DNA from: Desulfovibrio sp.
GTDB lineage: Bacteria > Desulfobacterota > Desulfovibrionia > Desulfovibrionales > Desulfovibrionaceae
Length of the DNA stretch: 5,252 nucleotides
Assembly: GCA_031282465.1 (NCBI GenBank)
Contig: JAITDR010000044.1
Span: forward strand, 1 to 5,252
Direction: 5' to 3'
The notes under the pieces are model-generated. The model did not search any database, was not told the DNA's origin, and worked only from the letters and a program-made list of their open reading frames with translations. Below are positions 5,192 through 5,252 of this stretch, piece by piece (position 1 is the stretch's first letter; each line of letters begins with the position of its first letter). Made by a program: the position numbers and the translations under genes.

Positions 5192-5252
5192 ACTCCCTCA
5201 TCGAGGAATCACCGATGTATCTTTTTCCGGCGCCGAATCAGCCGCCGGGACG

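Larger units (their letters stand above)
5087..5252. other. Upstream flank of motA, possible gene edge
   Basis: No complete gene is visible here. Two incomplete readings reach the window edge. On the minus strand a frame open from the edge ends at a TGA at 5200-5198, giving 17 residues ending TSVIPR, which could be the C-terminus of an upstream co-directional gene. On the plus strand an ATG at 5215, with GAGGA 7 nt before it (5203-5207), begins MYLFPAPNQPPG and runs off the edge, which could be a divergent gene. They overlap, so at most one is likely real, and I cannot choose from this window. Confidence 0.3.

Noticed and set aside
4917..5201. 94-residue minus-strand frame running from the leader into motA in another frame
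   Set aside because: It overlaps the well-supported motA start, is rich in Arg/His/Cys, and lacks family motifs.
5196..5226. Short CCTC/GAGG hairpin followed by T5 on the plus strand as a terminator
   Set aside because: The stem is only 4 bp and the T-run lies 15 nt away; too weak, and no plus-strand gene ends there.

Overview
This window is a compact flagellar motor and export operon, read entirely on the minus strand. In transcription order (right to left) it holds motA, a motB-like gene with an OmpA domain, a second and more orthodox motB, fliL, fliN, fliO and fliP. All seven genes keep family motifs, none is visibly broken, and they are packed tightly (two 4-nt ATGA overlaps, an 8-nt overlap, and gaps of 3, 24 and 75 nt). 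The sequence is GC-rich. From memory, the order motA / OmpA-type protein / motB / fliL / fliN / fliO / fliP resembles flagellar loci of Desulfovibrio and relatives (Desulfovibrionaceae, Desulfobacterota). That placement is inference from synteny and composition and was not tested by a search.

Region by region: 5063-5252 is the leader upstream of motA. It contains dyad symmetry, a weak sigma-54-like element, and possibly the edge of another gene. 4301-5062 is motA, 3327-4304 is a divergent MotB-like protein, and 2599-3330 is MotB; these form the stator module. 2065-2574 is fliL, the stator-associated membrane protein. A 75-nt gap with a GC-rich hairpin separates it from 1444-1989 (fliN, rotor C-ring and export docking). 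994-1440 (fliO) and 21-1001 (fliP) encode the export-gate assembly factor and a core gate subunit. Only 20 nt remain after fliP, so whether fliQ follows cannot be seen.

The products would work in one machine. MotA and MotB subunits form the ion-driven stator, FliL supports stator function around the basal body, FliN forms the lower C-ring that binds CheY-P and the export apparatus, and FliO helps FliP build the type III export pore.

I see no wholly new system here. The points worth a second look are two MotB-type proteins beside one MotA, loss of the conserved GHTD aspartate in one of them, a duplicated N-terminal Trp motif in FliN with a near-identical DNA repeat, an uncertain FliP start, and structured DNA ahead of motA.
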